In this document: positions 1 through 8,012 of the stretch, in pieces | How positions within the stretch are numbered: position 1 is the first letter of the stretch | How the letters are laid out: each line of letters starts with the position of its first letter | Origin: JADKAV01 sp963818505 | GTDB taxonomy: Bacteria; Actinomycetota; Actinomycetes; S36-B12; UBA10799 | DNA length: 64,000 bases | Reading direction: 5' to 3' | NCBI GenBank assembly: GCA_963818505.1 | Contig: CAWFSJ010000005.1 | Coordinates: 1,359,678 to 1,423,677 of the forward strand | Notes under the pieces: model-generated | Database searches by the model: none | Told to the model about the DNA's origin: nothing | What the model saw: the letters and a program-made list of their open reading frames with translations, nothing else | Made by a program: the position numbers and the translations under genes

Positions 1-2
1 CG

Positions 3-1403
3 GCCTTGGTCTTGCTGCTCCTGCTCGCCCTGGCCAGTATCCCGGGATCGGTCTTCCCCCAGCGTGGAACCGATGCCGCTGCTGTTGAGGACTACCTCGC
101 GGCCAGGCCGGGTCTGGGTGCCTGGCTTGATCGTTTCGGGATGTTCGACGTTTTCGCCGCACCGTGGTTCGCGGCCATCTACCTCTTGTTGTGCGTGTCC
201 TTGATCGGCTGCATCATCCCGCGCAGCTACGACTTCTTCAAGGCCGCCAGAATGCCTCCGCCGCCGGCACCGTCACGGCTTTCGCGTATGCCGGCCTACA
301 GCGAGGTCGTCTGCCAACCCGACGCACTGGCCACGGCTGAATCGCACCTGCGCAGCCACCGCTGGCGGGTGCGCCGCGACGGTGACTCGCTGGCGGCTGA
401 GAAGGGGTACTTGCACGAGGTTGGGAACCTGCTGTTCCACCTGTGTTTCATCTTCCTGCTGCTTGCCGTTGCTGCGGGAGGCCTGTTCGGGTGGTCGGCG
501 AAAGTCATCGTTGTGGAGGGCAAGGGTTTCACCGGTTCGCTGACCCAGTTCGACTCCTTCCGCAAAGGCCGGTTGGTGAACCCAGACCAGATCGCTCCCT
601 TCTCAGTGGTGCTCAAGGACTTCACGGCGACCTTCCAGGAGTCGGGCCAGCAGCGTGGCGCGCCCACGCAGTTCGAAGCCACGGCTGACGTGACCGATCG
701 CCCGGGAGCCCCCACGACCGAGGAGCTGTTCAGCGTCAACTCGCCGTTGGTTCTGCCCGGCGTCAAGGTGTTCCTCACCGGTCACGGCTACGCTCCCGAA
801 ATCAAGATCACCAAGCCGGATGGCACCGTGATCTTCGACGATCCGGTGGTGTTCCTGCCGCGCGACGGGAACCTGACCAGCGCCGGGGTCGTCAAGTTGC
901 CCGACTCCGAACCCGGCTTCGCTTTGACGGGACTGTTCCTGCCCACCGCCACGATCGATCCGGTGGCGGGGCCGATTTCGACGTTTCCCAAGGCAAACGA
1001 CCCGATGTTGTTCCTTGGGGCATTCACCGGCGACGTCAAGACGGGCGGCAACGTCTACCGGCTCGACACGGAGAACCTCCAGCGGATCGGCACCACGTCG
1101 CTGGCGCCCGGAGAGCGCTGGGAACTACCGGACGGCACGACCGTCGAGTTCACCGGTTTCAGGGATTTCGCCAACGTTTCGCTGGCCCATGACCCCGGTC
1201 GCTGGCTGGCGCTGGTGGCGGCTGCTCTGGTCATCGTCGGCGTGACCATGTCGCTGTTCCTGCAGCGCCGCAGGCTTTGGGTCCGGGTGTCGGGGCAGGG
1301 CGCTACAGTGGCCGAAGTAGCCGGGTTGAGCAAGTCCGGCGGCGGACGCGTCCACGACGATGTCCGCGAGATCAGTGCCCTGCTTGAGAAGTCGGAGACC
1401 TGA
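3..1403 (+). CDS. resB: Cytochrome c biogenesis protein ResB (5'-truncated by window edge)
   Basis: System II cytochrome c maturation protein (ResB/Ccs1), which works with CcsA/CcsB to deliver haem across the membrane and attach it to apocytochrome c. The frame is open at the window edge, so the N-terminus is missing; the first visible residues (ASIPGSVFPQR) fit the end of the first membrane helix of the family. Further helices are visible near residues 50-70 (AAIYLLLCVSLIGCIIP) and 140-160 (FHLCFIFLLLAVAAGG), then a long extracytoplasmic domain and a last helix at about 400-418 (LALVAAALVIVGVTMSLFL). The next gene, ccsB, starts one base after the stop, as expected for partners. Family assignment is by recognised sequence features; the true start lies outside the window. 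Confidence 0.9.
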   Translation, partial: ALVLLLLLALASIPGSVFPQRGTDAAAVEDYLAARPGLGAWLDRFGMFDVFAAPWFAAIYLLLCVSLIGCIIPRSYDFFKAARMPPPPAPSRLSRMPAYSEVVCQPDALATAESHLRSHRWRVRRDGDSLAAEKGYLHEVGNLLFHLCFIFLLLAVAAGGLFGWSAKVIVVEGKGFTGSLTQFDSFRKGRLVNPDQIAPFSVVLKDFTATFQESGQQRGAPTQFEATADVTDRPGAPTTEELFSVNSPLVLPGVKVFLTGHGYAPEIKITKPDGTVIFDDPVVFLPRDGNLTSAGVVKLPDSEPGFALTGLFLPTATIDPVAGPISTFPKANDPMLFLGAFTGDVKTGGNVYRLDTENLQRIGTTSLAPGERWELPDGTTVEFTGFRDFANVSLAHDPGRWLALVAAALVIVGVTMSLFLQRRRLWVRVSGQGATVAEVAGLSKSGGGRVHDDVREISALLEKSET

Positions 1404-1404
1404 G

Positions 1405-2322
1405 ATGGCCCAACTGAGCAACGCCGCCGTGTACGCGTCGATGCTGGTCTACACCCTTGCGCTGTTCGCGTTCGCGGCGTCCCTGGCCGCGCGCCGGGTG
1501 CCACTGGCGGCCAAGCAGCAGGTGCTGGTGGGTGCCGGCGCGCCGAACACCGAAACGCCTGCTCCCGAAGAGCCCGGGCGGCGCAGCGGGAACATCGCGA
1601 TTTCCTTGACCTGGCTTGCAACTGTGCTGCTGATCGCGGGATTTGTGTTCCGCGGCCTGGCGGCAGGTCGATTCCCGCTGGGCAATATGTACGAGTTCTC
1701 CCTGGGGGCGGCGATCGCGGTCGCCCTGGTGTACCTGATCGCGGCGTCCCGCAGCGATCTGCGGTGGCTGGGAGTGTGGGTGGTCGGTGCGGTCCTGCTG
1801 ACGCTCGGCGTGGCAGTGACCCTGCTGTACACCGAATCGGCGCAACTGGTGCCCGCGCTGAAGTCGTGGTGGCTGGTCATCCATGTCAGCGCCGCGGCCA
1901 TCTCCGGTGGTGCGTTCACGTTGTCCGCCGGTTTCATCGGCGCCTACCTGATCCGCCAGCGCGCGGAGGATCGGGAGACCGCCGATCGCGGCCTGGCCTC
2001 GCGTTTGCCCAGCGCAGAACGCTTGGACGCACTCGCCTACCGGACAATCGCGTTCGTCTTCCCGGTCTGGACGTTCGCGGTCATCGCGGGGGCCATCTGG
2101 GCTGAGAACGCCTGGGGCCGGTACTGGGGCTGGGACCCCAAGGAGACATGGGCTTTCATCACATGGGTCGTGTACGCCGGTTATCTGCACGCCCGCTCCA
2201 CCGCCGGTTGGAAGGGTCGCAAGGCAGCTGTGATCGGACTGATCGGTTTTGCAGCGTTCCTGATCAATTACTTCGGCGTCAACTTCTTCGCCAGCGGGCT
2301 GCACTCGTACTCTGGCGTCTGA
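1405..2322 (+). CDS. ccsB: Cytochrome c biogenesis protein CcsB/CcsA (haem handling)
   Basis: Multi-spanning membrane partner of ResB in System II cytochrome c maturation. The protein is 305 residues from the ATG at 1405, which follows the resB stop by one base; an upstream in-frame codon would put about 15 residues inside resB and is less likely. The tryptophan-rich haem-binding motif WGRYWGWDPKETWAF lies near residue 237 and is the family signature. Candidate haem-ligand histidines are in the WWLVIHVSAAA segment and near the C-terminus (FASGLHSYSG). Six to eight hydrophobic helices are visible. Together with resB this implies the organism makes c-type cytochromes, consistent with a respiratory chain. 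Confidence 0.93.
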   Translation: MAQLSNAAVYASMLVYTLALFAFAASLAARRVPLAAKQQVLVGAGAPNTETPAPEEPGRRSGNIAISLTWLATVLLIAGFVFRGLAAGRFPLGNMYEFSLGAAIAVALVYLIAASRSDLRWLGVWVVGAVLLTLGVAVTLLYTESAQLVPALKSWWLVIHVSAAAISGGAFTLSAGFIGAYLIRQRAEDRETADRGLASRLPSAERLDALAYRTIAFVFPVWTFAVIAGAIWAENAWGRYWGWDPKETWAFITWVVYAGYLHARSTAGWKGRKAAVIGLIGFAAFLINYFGVNFFASGLHSYSGV

Positions 2323-2355
2323 ACGGCCTTGGGGTTTGCCGACCTGGCGCCGCTT

Positions 2356-2515
2356 GGGCCGCTTGAAAACCGCCGTTTGCGCCTCCTGGGCCGCTTGAAA
2401 ACCGCCGCTTGCGCCTCCTGGGCCGCTTGAAAACCGCCGTTTGCGCCTCCTGGGCCGCTTGAAAACCGCCGCTTGCGCCTCCTGGGCCGCTTGAAAACCG
2501 CCGTTTGCGCCTCCT
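2356..2515. repeat. Tandem array of five 32-bp units, intergenic
   Basis: Five head-to-tail copies of a 32-bp unit beginning GGGCCGCTTGAAAACCGCC start at 2356, 2388, 2420, 2452 and 2484. The copies are identical except for one base that alternates strictly T, C, T, C, T (GTTTG versus GCTTG), so the array behaves as a 64-bp higher-order repeat. It ends exactly where the 68-bp palindrome begins. It lies between the stop of ccsB and a convergent gene, and no convincing coding sequence is present. Confidence 0.95.
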
Positions 2516-2516
2516 G

Positions 2517-2584
2517 GTTAGAGGTTGTGCTGTTGGTTAGCGAAACAACGCGTGGATTCGCTAACCAACAGCACAACCTCTAAC
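2517..2584. repeat. 68-bp palindrome, copy 1 (perfect 28-bp arms)
   Basis: Two perfectly complementary 28-bp arms flank a 12-base centre. The left arm is an outer block GTTAGAGGTTGTG, a 6-base box CTGTTG and an inner block GTTAGCGAA; the centre is ACAACGCGTGGA; the right arm is the exact reverse complement. The same element occurs at 29059, 29299, 43624, 43828 and 55109, with half a copy at 29184. Flanks are CCTG on the left and GCGG on the right. No T-run follows, so a simple intrinsic terminator is unlikely. Confidence 0.95.
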
Positions 2585-2704
2585 GCGGACCGACGGGACA
2601 GCCGCGGACCGACGGGGACAGCCGCGGGGCCGACGGGGACAGCCGCGGGCCGACGGGGACAGCCGCAGGGCCGACGGGGACAGCCGCGGGCCGACGGGGA
2701 CAGC
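2584..2704. repeat. Tandem array of six 19-21-bp G+C-rich units
   Basis: Six imperfect head-to-tail copies of a unit reading CGCGGRCCGACGGGGACAGC start at 2584, 2603, 2623, 2644, 2664 and 2685. The array begins at the last base of the palindrome, so this gap holds two unrelated tandem arrays, one on each side of the hairpin. The stretch is open in several frames only because of its repeat composition; I see no gene in it. Confidence 0.93.
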
Positions 2705-2732
2705 CCCGACCCCGAAACCCGGACCGAAGCCC

Positions 2733-2981
2733 CTAAGGCCGCAGGCCCCGCAGGAAGTCCGGGTCATCGTCCGGGCCGCTGTGGCGTTGCTCGTTGAAAT
2801 CCTGCTTCGACCGGCCGATCCACAACCAGGTAGCGGCACCAAGGACGGGCAGCAGCAGGATGGCCAAGGTCCACAAGAACCGGTTGCCCCCGCGGACGTC
2901 GACTGCGGGAACTTGCCACAGGTCGATCAGGGCGAAGATCATCAAGCCGAGAGCGGCGACGAGCAGTATCACCTTGACCAT
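2733..2981 (-). CDS. Small PLDc_N-type two-helix membrane protein
   Basis: An 82-residue protein from the ATG at 2981. Two hydrophobic helices are visible (VILLVAALGLMIFALIDLW and FLWTLAILLLPVLGAATWLWI), followed by a polar tail. The layout and the ending helix with WLWIGR resemble the small N-terminal domain of cardiolipin-synthase-like proteins, often found alone in Actinobacteria with unknown role. A longer start nine codons upstream is possible, but the ATG with its immediate hydrophobic run is the better choice. It is convergent with ccsB across the repeat arrays. Family assignment is moderate; function is unknown. Confidence 0.7.
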   Translation of the reverse strand: MVKVILLVAALGLMIFALIDLWQVPAVDVRGGNRFLWTLAILLLPVLGAATWLWIGRSKQDFNEQRHSGPDDDPDFLRGLRP

Positions 2982-3058
2982 GGTCCGATGGTACGCCCGC
3001 GAGCACAACTCGGCACCGCATCGCTGAGCGGGCGAAACACCCGACGTACTCTGGATCA

Positions 3059-3373
3059 GTGAGCACTGGTCAAGCCTTCGCGGTTTACACGGGACTTCGG
3101 GTCCTATTGCTGCTTGCCGTGGGAGGTTTGCTCTACCTCACCGGCGCGCGCGGCTTCCTGCTGATCCTGCTGTCGTTCCTGGTGAGCGGCGCCTTGAGCC
3201 TGGTTTGGCTGGATCGCCCGCGGTCGACCATGAGTGCTGGATTCGGCCGGGTGATGGGCAAGATGAACGACCGCATCGACGCCGCCGCGGCCTCCGAGGA
3301 CGAGGACGAGCCCGAGGACGTCGTCGAGCTAGAGGAACAGCCCAAGGCCGAGACCGAGCCCGGTCAGAAGTAA
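3059..3373 (+). CDS. DUF4229-like small membrane protein
   Basis: A 104-residue protein starting at GTG 3059. It has two hydrophobic segments (residues about 11-28 and 31-50, with YTGLRVLLLLAVGGLLYL and FLLILLSFLVSGALSLVWL) and a highly acidic C-terminal tail (residues 78-104). The topology and the position beside menaquinone genes match an uncharacterised actinobacterial family (DUF4229). The last 45 bases overlap the 3' end of menA on the opposite strand, so the acidic tail is encoded antisense to the menA C-terminus. Function unknown. Confidence 0.7.
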   Translation: MSTGQAFAVYTGLRVLLLLAVGGLLYLTGARGFLLILLSFLVSGALSLVWLDRPRSTMSAGFGRVMGKMNDRIDAAAASEDEDEPEDVVELEEQPKAETEPGQK

Positions 3374-4216
3374 AGCCAGCGAGCTCAATTGCAGGACGGG
3401 GATGAGTCCCCTGCCATAGGCGTGCTCGAGCACCTCCTGCGATGCTTTCACAGCCGGAATCGCTCCGGCCAGACCCAGCAGCGCCCACGGCGTGGTGAGC
3501 ATCGCTGTCCAGGCGACCAGTACAAAGGCGGTGATCTGGCACCCCGCGAAGAACCACCGGGTCCCGCGGTCTCCCAGGCGAACCGCCAGCGTGTGCTTGC
3601 CGGCCTGCTCGTCGAGTTCTCGGTCCCGAAGGTTGTTGGCCACCAGGATGGCCACGGTGAGCAGGCCGATCGGCACCGACACGGCGGCGGCGTCCGGCCA
3701 CACCTGGCCACCAGTGACCAGGGTTGTGCCGCAGACGGCCACTGGGCCGAAGAAGATGAAGACGAACAACTCCCCGAGGCCGAGGTAGCCGTACGGGCGG
3801 GAGCCACCGGTGTAGCCGTAGGCGGCCAGCATCGCGGCAGCTCCCACCGCCACCAACCACCACACACCGCTGAGCACGATCAGGGCCAGCCCGAAGGCGC
3901 CTGCCAGAAAAAGGCTCACGACAGCGGCTGCCCTGACCTGACTGGCCGGGGCGAGACCTTGGCCCACCAGGCGGACCGGTCCCACGCGCACGTCGTCGGT
4001 GCCGCGCACGCCATCGTGGTAGTCGTTGAAGTAGTTGACCCCTATCTGCAGGGCCAGGGCAACCAGTAGCGCCAACACCGCCCGCACTCCCACTTGCGTG
4101 GCGGTCAAGGGCGACCCGGTGTAGCCGGTGACCCCCAGGCCCGCCAAAACTGGCGCGAGGGCAGCGGGAAGGGTGCGCGGGCGAGCCCCCTCAATCCATT
4201 CGGCGACGCTGGCCAC
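3329..4216 (-). CDS. menA: 1,4-dihydroxy-2-naphthoate polyprenyltransferase MenA
   Basis: UbiA-superfamily integral membrane prenyltransferase that joins the polyprenyl tail to 1,4-dihydroxy-2-naphthoate to give demethylmenaquinone. The protein has 295 residues, normal for MenA, and about eight to nine helices. The first aspartate-rich motif is visible as NYFNDYHDGVRGTD (about residue 61) and the second as NNLRDRELDEQAGK (about residue 195); both bind Mg-diphosphate. Its start overlaps the end of menE by 26 bases on the same strand, indicating translational coupling, and its 3' end overlaps the small membrane protein gene on the other strand. The polyprenyl donor is presumably made by the synthase after nuoN. 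Confidence 0.95.
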   Translation of the reverse strand: MASVAEWIEGARPRTLPAALAPVLAGLGVTGYTGSPLTATQVGVRAVLALLVALALQIGVNYFNDYHDGVRGTDDVRVGPVRLVGQGLAPASQVRAAAVVSLFLAGAFGLALIVLSGVWWLVAVGAAAMLAAYGYTGGSRPYGYLGLGELFVFIFFGPVAVCGTTLVTGGQVWPDAAAVSVPIGLLTVAILVANNLRDRELDEQAGKHTLAVRLGDRGTRWFFAGCQITAFVLVAWTAMLTTPWALLGLAGAIPAVKASQEVLEHAYGRGLIPVLQLSSLALLLTGLGLGLGLFL

Positions 4217-5168
4217 TGGCCCTCCTGAACAACTCCTGACGATCCGGCTTGCCTGTTGTCAGCCGCGGCAACACCTGCGTGGCATCTTCCACGAAGACCT
4301 CAACACGGTAGCCGTCTGTGCCGTCCGGCACAGCGATAGCCACCGCCTCGACCACACCGGGGGTGCTCATTGCCTCCCGTTCGAAGTCCGCGAGGAAACG
4401 GTTCACGCCTTTCACCGGCACCTGGTCGTCCTCGCGGCCCAAGACCCTCAACCGACCGTCCTGCAGCACGGCGAGATCGCCGGTGGGCCACGGATGCGCG
4501 ATCCTCGGGCCCGGCACATAGGTGGCTGCGACGTGGGGGCCGTCGATCAGGATCTGTCCATCGACCAGCTCCACGCTGACCCCGGGCCAGGGCAGCCCGT
4601 CGTAGACACATCCACCGAGGGTCTCCGTGGCGCCGTAAGTGGCCACCGCGCGGATGCCGAGGTCAAGGCACCGTGCGCGCAGGCTCTCGGGGAAGGGACC
4701 ACCGCCCACCAGGACACATTCCAGCGACTGCAGGAATGCCCGTCCGTGCGCCAACCCCAGCAGCCGCGCGACGTGTGTGCTCACAAGCGATGTCGCTTGC
4801 GCTCCACCCGGGTACCAGTCCAAGAACTGCTCTGCGTCGAACCGTGCGCCTGCGCCCGGCCACACCAGTGGTACCGGCAGGCTGCGTGCCACCGTCATGA
4901 AACCTCCGGTCGATGTCGGTGGCAGAACCACCAGCCAGCGCCAACCGGTGTCCCCGAGCACATCCCGGGCGGTCCGCGCAGCCCAGTCCACCGCGTCGAA
5001 GGAGTGCCCGACCGACTTCGACCGGTGCGTGCTGCCCGAGGTGCGCAGAACGACGTCGCAGTCCCCAGCAGTCGCACCCGGCACGACCAGCGCTTGCCGA
5101 TTGAGCAGACGAAGGCGGATCTCGGCGGCGGTCGCCTGCGCGCTTTGCCCGCTCGGCAGTTCGGTCAC
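4191..5168 (-). CDS. menE: O-succinylbenzoate--CoA ligase MenE
   Basis: Adenylate-forming ligase that activates o-succinylbenzoate to its CoA thioester. The protein is 325 residues, shorter than classical acyl-CoA ligases but in the range of actinobacterial MenE. Visible motifs are the phosphate-binding loop TSGSTHRSKSV (about residue 43), the core YGATETLGG (about residue 178), the TGD motif and the C-terminal hinge region LGREDDQVPVKGVNRF. It lies upstream of menA with overlapping ends, and is divergent from menC. The context of menA, menC, menD and menG makes the MenE assignment stronger than a generic ligase. Confidence 0.92.
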   Translation of the reverse strand: MTELPSGQSAQATAAEIRLRLLNRQALVVPGATAGDCDVVLRTSGSTHRSKSVGHSFDAVDWAARTARDVLGDTGWRWLVVLPPTSTGGFMTVARSLPVPLVWPGAGARFDAEQFLDWYPGGAQATSLVSTHVARLLGLAHGRAFLQSLECVLVGGGPFPESLRARCLDLGIRAVATYGATETLGGCVYDGLPWPGVSVELVDGQILIDGPHVAATYVPGPRIAHPWPTGDLAVLQDGRLRVLGREDDQVPVKGVNRFLADFEREAMSTPGVVEAVAIAVPDGTDGYRVEVFVEDATQVLPRLTTGKPDRQELFRRASGQRRRMD

Positions 5169-5254
5169 GCGACCATTGTGTCTATTGCCCGAGCGGCAGT
5201 CCCCAGCAGTGCTTGGCGTTTGCCCTAGCCTTGGGCAATGAATCTGGGCGAGGC

Positions 5255-6190
5255 ATGAGGCTGCAGGACCGGCAGTTGCTGCCGTACCGGCTTCGCCTGC
5301 GCACCGCCTTCCGTGGGCTCACTGAGCGCCGCGGTTGTCTGATCTCGGGTAGCCGGGGCTGGGGCGAGTTCGCACCGTTCGAGGACTACACCGACGAACA
5401 GGCGGGGCGGTGGTTGGCATGCGCGCTCGAGCAGGCCGACGGCCTATGGCCGCTCCCGGTTCGCGATGAGGTCAAGGTCAACGCGATCATCCCGGCAGTC
5501 GACCCGGATGAGGCCGTTCGCTTGGCGATCGAGAGTGGGTGCTCGACCGTCAAAGTCAAGGTCGGGGACGCACACGGCTACGACCGGGTCGCCGCGATCC
5601 GTGAGGCGCTGCCCAAGGCGGGGATCCGTGTGGATGTCAACGCGGGTTGGGATCTCGATGAAGCCGTGCGGCAACTGCGGCGGATGGTGGCGATGAACCT
5701 GGAGTACGCCGAGCAGCCGGTGCGGGCGCCCGCCGACATGGCGGCACTGCGGCGGGCGGTCGATGTGCCCCTGGCCGCCGATGAGTCCATCCGGATCGAC
5801 CGGCTCTTCGACGAGGTGGCCGAATTCGCCGATGTCGCCGTGCTCAAAGTCGCGCCGCTCGGCGGAGTGCGCGCAACGCTGGGTGTGGCCGACCGCGTCC
5901 GCCTGCCGGTGGTCATCTCCAGTGCGCTCGATTCGTCCATGGGTCTGGCCGCCTCGGTCGCCGCTGCCTGCGCTCTCACCCGCTCCCCCCTGGCCTGTGG
6001 TTTGGGGACTGGCTCACTTCTGGCACAGGACACCACCGCGCCGATCCTGCCCCTGGCGTCGGCGGTTGGGTTCAACGGCTATCCGGAGCCGAGCCCGAAC
6101 CTCGAGGTCTACGAACAGGACGCGCAGATGTGGGTGACCAGGGCGCAGAGAGCGGCCAGCCACCTCACACCGGATGTACTACCCGGGTGA
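5255..6190 (+). CDS. menC: o-Succinylbenzoate synthase MenC
   Basis: Enolase-superfamily dehydratase producing o-succinylbenzoate. I chose the ATG at 5255 (MRLQDRQLLPYRL), which has a purine-rich GGGCGAGG just upstream; an upstream in-frame start would add 14 residues with no family character. The protein is about 311 residues. Catalytic landmarks of the superfamily are visible: the lysine pair in VKVKVG, metal ligands in DVNAGW, EYAEQP and AADES, and the later lysine in VLKVAPLGG. It is divergent from menE and about 55 bp upstream of menD. Confidence 0.93.
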   Translation: MRLQDRQLLPYRLRLRTAFRGLTERRGCLISGSRGWGEFAPFEDYTDEQAGRWLACALEQADGLWPLPVRDEVKVNAIIPAVDPDEAVRLAIESGCSTVKVKVGDAHGYDRVAAIREALPKAGIRVDVNAGWDLDEAVRQLRRMVAMNLEYAEQPVRAPADMAALRRAVDVPLAADESIRIDRLFDEVAEFADVAVLKVAPLGGVRATLGVADRVRLPVVISSALDSSMGLAASVAAACALTRSPLACGLGTGSLLAQDTTAPILPLASAVGFNGYPEPSPNLEVYEQDAQMWVTRAQRAASHLTPDVLPG

Positions 6191-6245
6191 GGCAGCCACG
6201 AACGTGCAGGTCGAGAGCCCGACGCGAACATGACAAGGTTGGGAT

Positions 6246-8012
6246 GTGAATCCCTCGACCGCCGCGGCACGCGTCATCATCGACGAGTTCGTCCGTTCGG
6301 GAGTGAACGACGTCGTGCTGGCCCCCGGTTCGCGCAGTGCGCCCCTGGCCATCGAGGTCGCCAGGGCAGCCCAGCGAGGCGACCTGACCCTGCATGTGCG
6401 CATAGACGAGCGCAGTGCAGGTTTCCTGGCGCTCGGCCTGGCCAAACGCGGCGGGGCCCCCGTCCCGGTCATCACCACGTCCGGAACGGCGGTGGCGAAT
6501 CTGCTGCCCGCGGTCACGGAGGCCTTCCACAGCAATGTGCCCCTCGTGGTGCTCAGTGCGGACCGCCCAGCGGAACTGCGGCAGACGGGGGCCAACCAGA
6601 CCATCGACCAAGTCCGCCTGTTCGACAGTGTCGTGCGCTGGTCGGTCGACATCGAGGCTCCAACCCGGGGTAAGGGTCATGTGGCGTATTGGCGCAGTAC
6701 CGTGGCTCGTGCTTGCGGGATCGCCAGCCACCCGTGGCAGCGCGGACCGGTCCACGTCAACGTTTGCTTGCGGGACCCGCTCGTGCCCGACGGCGATGAG
6801 GACTGGGTGGAACCGCTCACTGGCCACGACGGGATCACGTTCGTGGACGACGAGGGCGACGAGGTCCAGGTCGTGCGCACGTGGTCGATGGACCGCCGGA
6901 TCATGCTCAGCGTGCAGGAACCCATCGACGAGGTGCTCGAGGATCTGGCCGAGGGCGACTTGCCGCAGAAGGGACTGGTCATCGTCGGCGACCTCGACGA
7001 TCCCGAGGACTCTGCCGCAGCAGTGGAACTGGCTGAGGCCTGTGGCTGGCCGCTTCACAGTGAACCGACAGGGCAGGCGCGCGCCGGACTGGTGGCGCTG
7101 GCCCATGCGAGCCTGCTGACCTCGGATGCCGGGTTCCGTGAGGCCCATATCCCCGAACTGGTAGTCACCGTGGGCAAAGTGGGTCTCAACCGGGGGCTGC
7201 TCGCCTTGGTGCGTGCCGCCCGGGTCCACATCCATGCCGAACCGCACCGCGTCAACGATTGGCCCGACCCCACGCGAACCGCCATCGCGGTTCTGGGATC
7301 GGTACCTGCGCCGCCTGCGAACACCGAAGTGCCGCAGTCCAACGACTGGCTCGACGGTTGGCTCATGGCCGATGCCGCGGCTCAACGGGTCGTGGAGAAG
7401 GTGCTTGATTCTCACCGACCCGAGACGGGCCTGCATGTTGCGCGTGCGCTGTGGCAAGTCGCAGGCGAGGACGACCTGGTCTTCGTCGCGTCCTCCAGGT
7501 CCATCCGTGATCTTGAGGCCGTGGCCGGCGTGCGCAACGACGCTGCCTACGTTCTCGCCAACCGTGGCGTGAACGGGATCGACGGCATCGTCTCCACCGC
7601 TATTGGCGCAGCCATCGCGCACCAAGGATCTGGCGGCGAGCGAGCATTCGCGATGCTGGGCGACCTCGCGCTGATGCATGACCTCAACGGACTGCTGATC
7701 GGCCCGGGGGAGCCTCGGCCCAATCTGTGCTTGGTGGTGGTGGACAACAACGGCGGCGGGATCTTCGGATCGCTGGAGCAGGCCGACGAGTCCTTGGCCG
7801 ACGTGTACGAGCGCGTGTTCGGCACGCCTCAGGATGTGGACGTGCGGGCGTTGCTCGCTGCACACGGGGTGCCGGTTTTCGAAGGTGAGGACCTGGCAGC
7901 CACCATCACAACCGCCGCAGAGACCCCCGGTATCAGCGCGGTGGTCGTGGGTCCGGTGAGCAGGGACGTGGAGGTCCAGCTCTATCAGCACATCCGAATG
8001 GAGCTGGCATGA
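6246..8012 (+). CDS. menD: SEPHCHC synthase MenD
   Basis: Thiamine-diphosphate enzyme that condenses isochorismate with 2-oxoglutarate to SEPHCHC, the first committed menaquinone step. The 588-residue protein starts at GTG 6246 and has the normal three-domain length. The cofactor-activating glutamate region is visible as DERSAGFLALGLAKR near residue 50, and the ThDP/Mg motif as GDLALMHDLNGLL with the following NNGGGIFGSLEQ in the C-terminal domain. The stop overlaps the start of the next gene by four bases (ATGA), so the hotdog protein is translationally coupled to MenD. Confidence 0.95.
   Translation: MNPSTAAARVIIDEFVRSGVNDVVLAPGSRSAPLAIEVARAAQRGDLTLHVRIDERSAGFLALGLAKRGGAPVPVITTSGTAVANLLPAVTEAFHSNVPLVVLSADRPAELRQTGANQTIDQVRLFDSVVRWSVDIEAPTRGKGHVAYWRSTVARACGIASHPWQRGPVHVNVCLRDPLVPDGDEDWVEPLTGHDGITFVDDEGDEVQVVRTWSMDRRIMLSVQEPIDEVLEDLAEGDLPQKGLVIVGDLDDPEDSAAAVELAEACGWPLHSEPTGQARAGLVALAHASLLTSDAGFREAHIPELVVTVGKVGLNRGLLALVRAARVHIHAEPHRVNDWPDPTRTAIAVLGSVPAPPANTEVPQSNDWLDGWLMADAAAQRVVEKVLDSHRPETGLHVARALWQVAGEDDLVFVASSRSIRDLEAVAGVRNDAAYVLANRGVNGIDGIVSTAIGAAIAHQGSGGERAFAMLGDLALMHDLNGLLIGPGEPRPNLCLVVVDNNGGGIFGSLEQADESLADVYERVFGTPQDVDVRALLAAHGVPVFEGEDLAATITTAAETPGISAVVVGPVSRDVEVQLYQHIRMELA

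Noticed and set aside
2517..2584. Palindromes as integron attC sites, because their ends read GTTAGAG and CTCTAAC
   Set aside because: attC sites have the consensus ends the other way round (RYYYAAC on the left, GTTRRRY on the right), are imperfect with extrahelical bases, and flank gene cassettes; here the arms are near perfect and no integrase or cassette is visible.
2356..2704. Repeat arrays as a CRISPR
   Set aside because: Units are directly adjacent with no variable spacers of constant length, and no cas gene is present.
2268..2842. Short open frames over the repeat regions (also near 29.1, 43.7 and 55.1 kb) as small proteins
   Set aside because: They are read through the palindromes and tandem units, give the same LANPRVDSLT-like peptides at every site, and lack start context or family resemblance.
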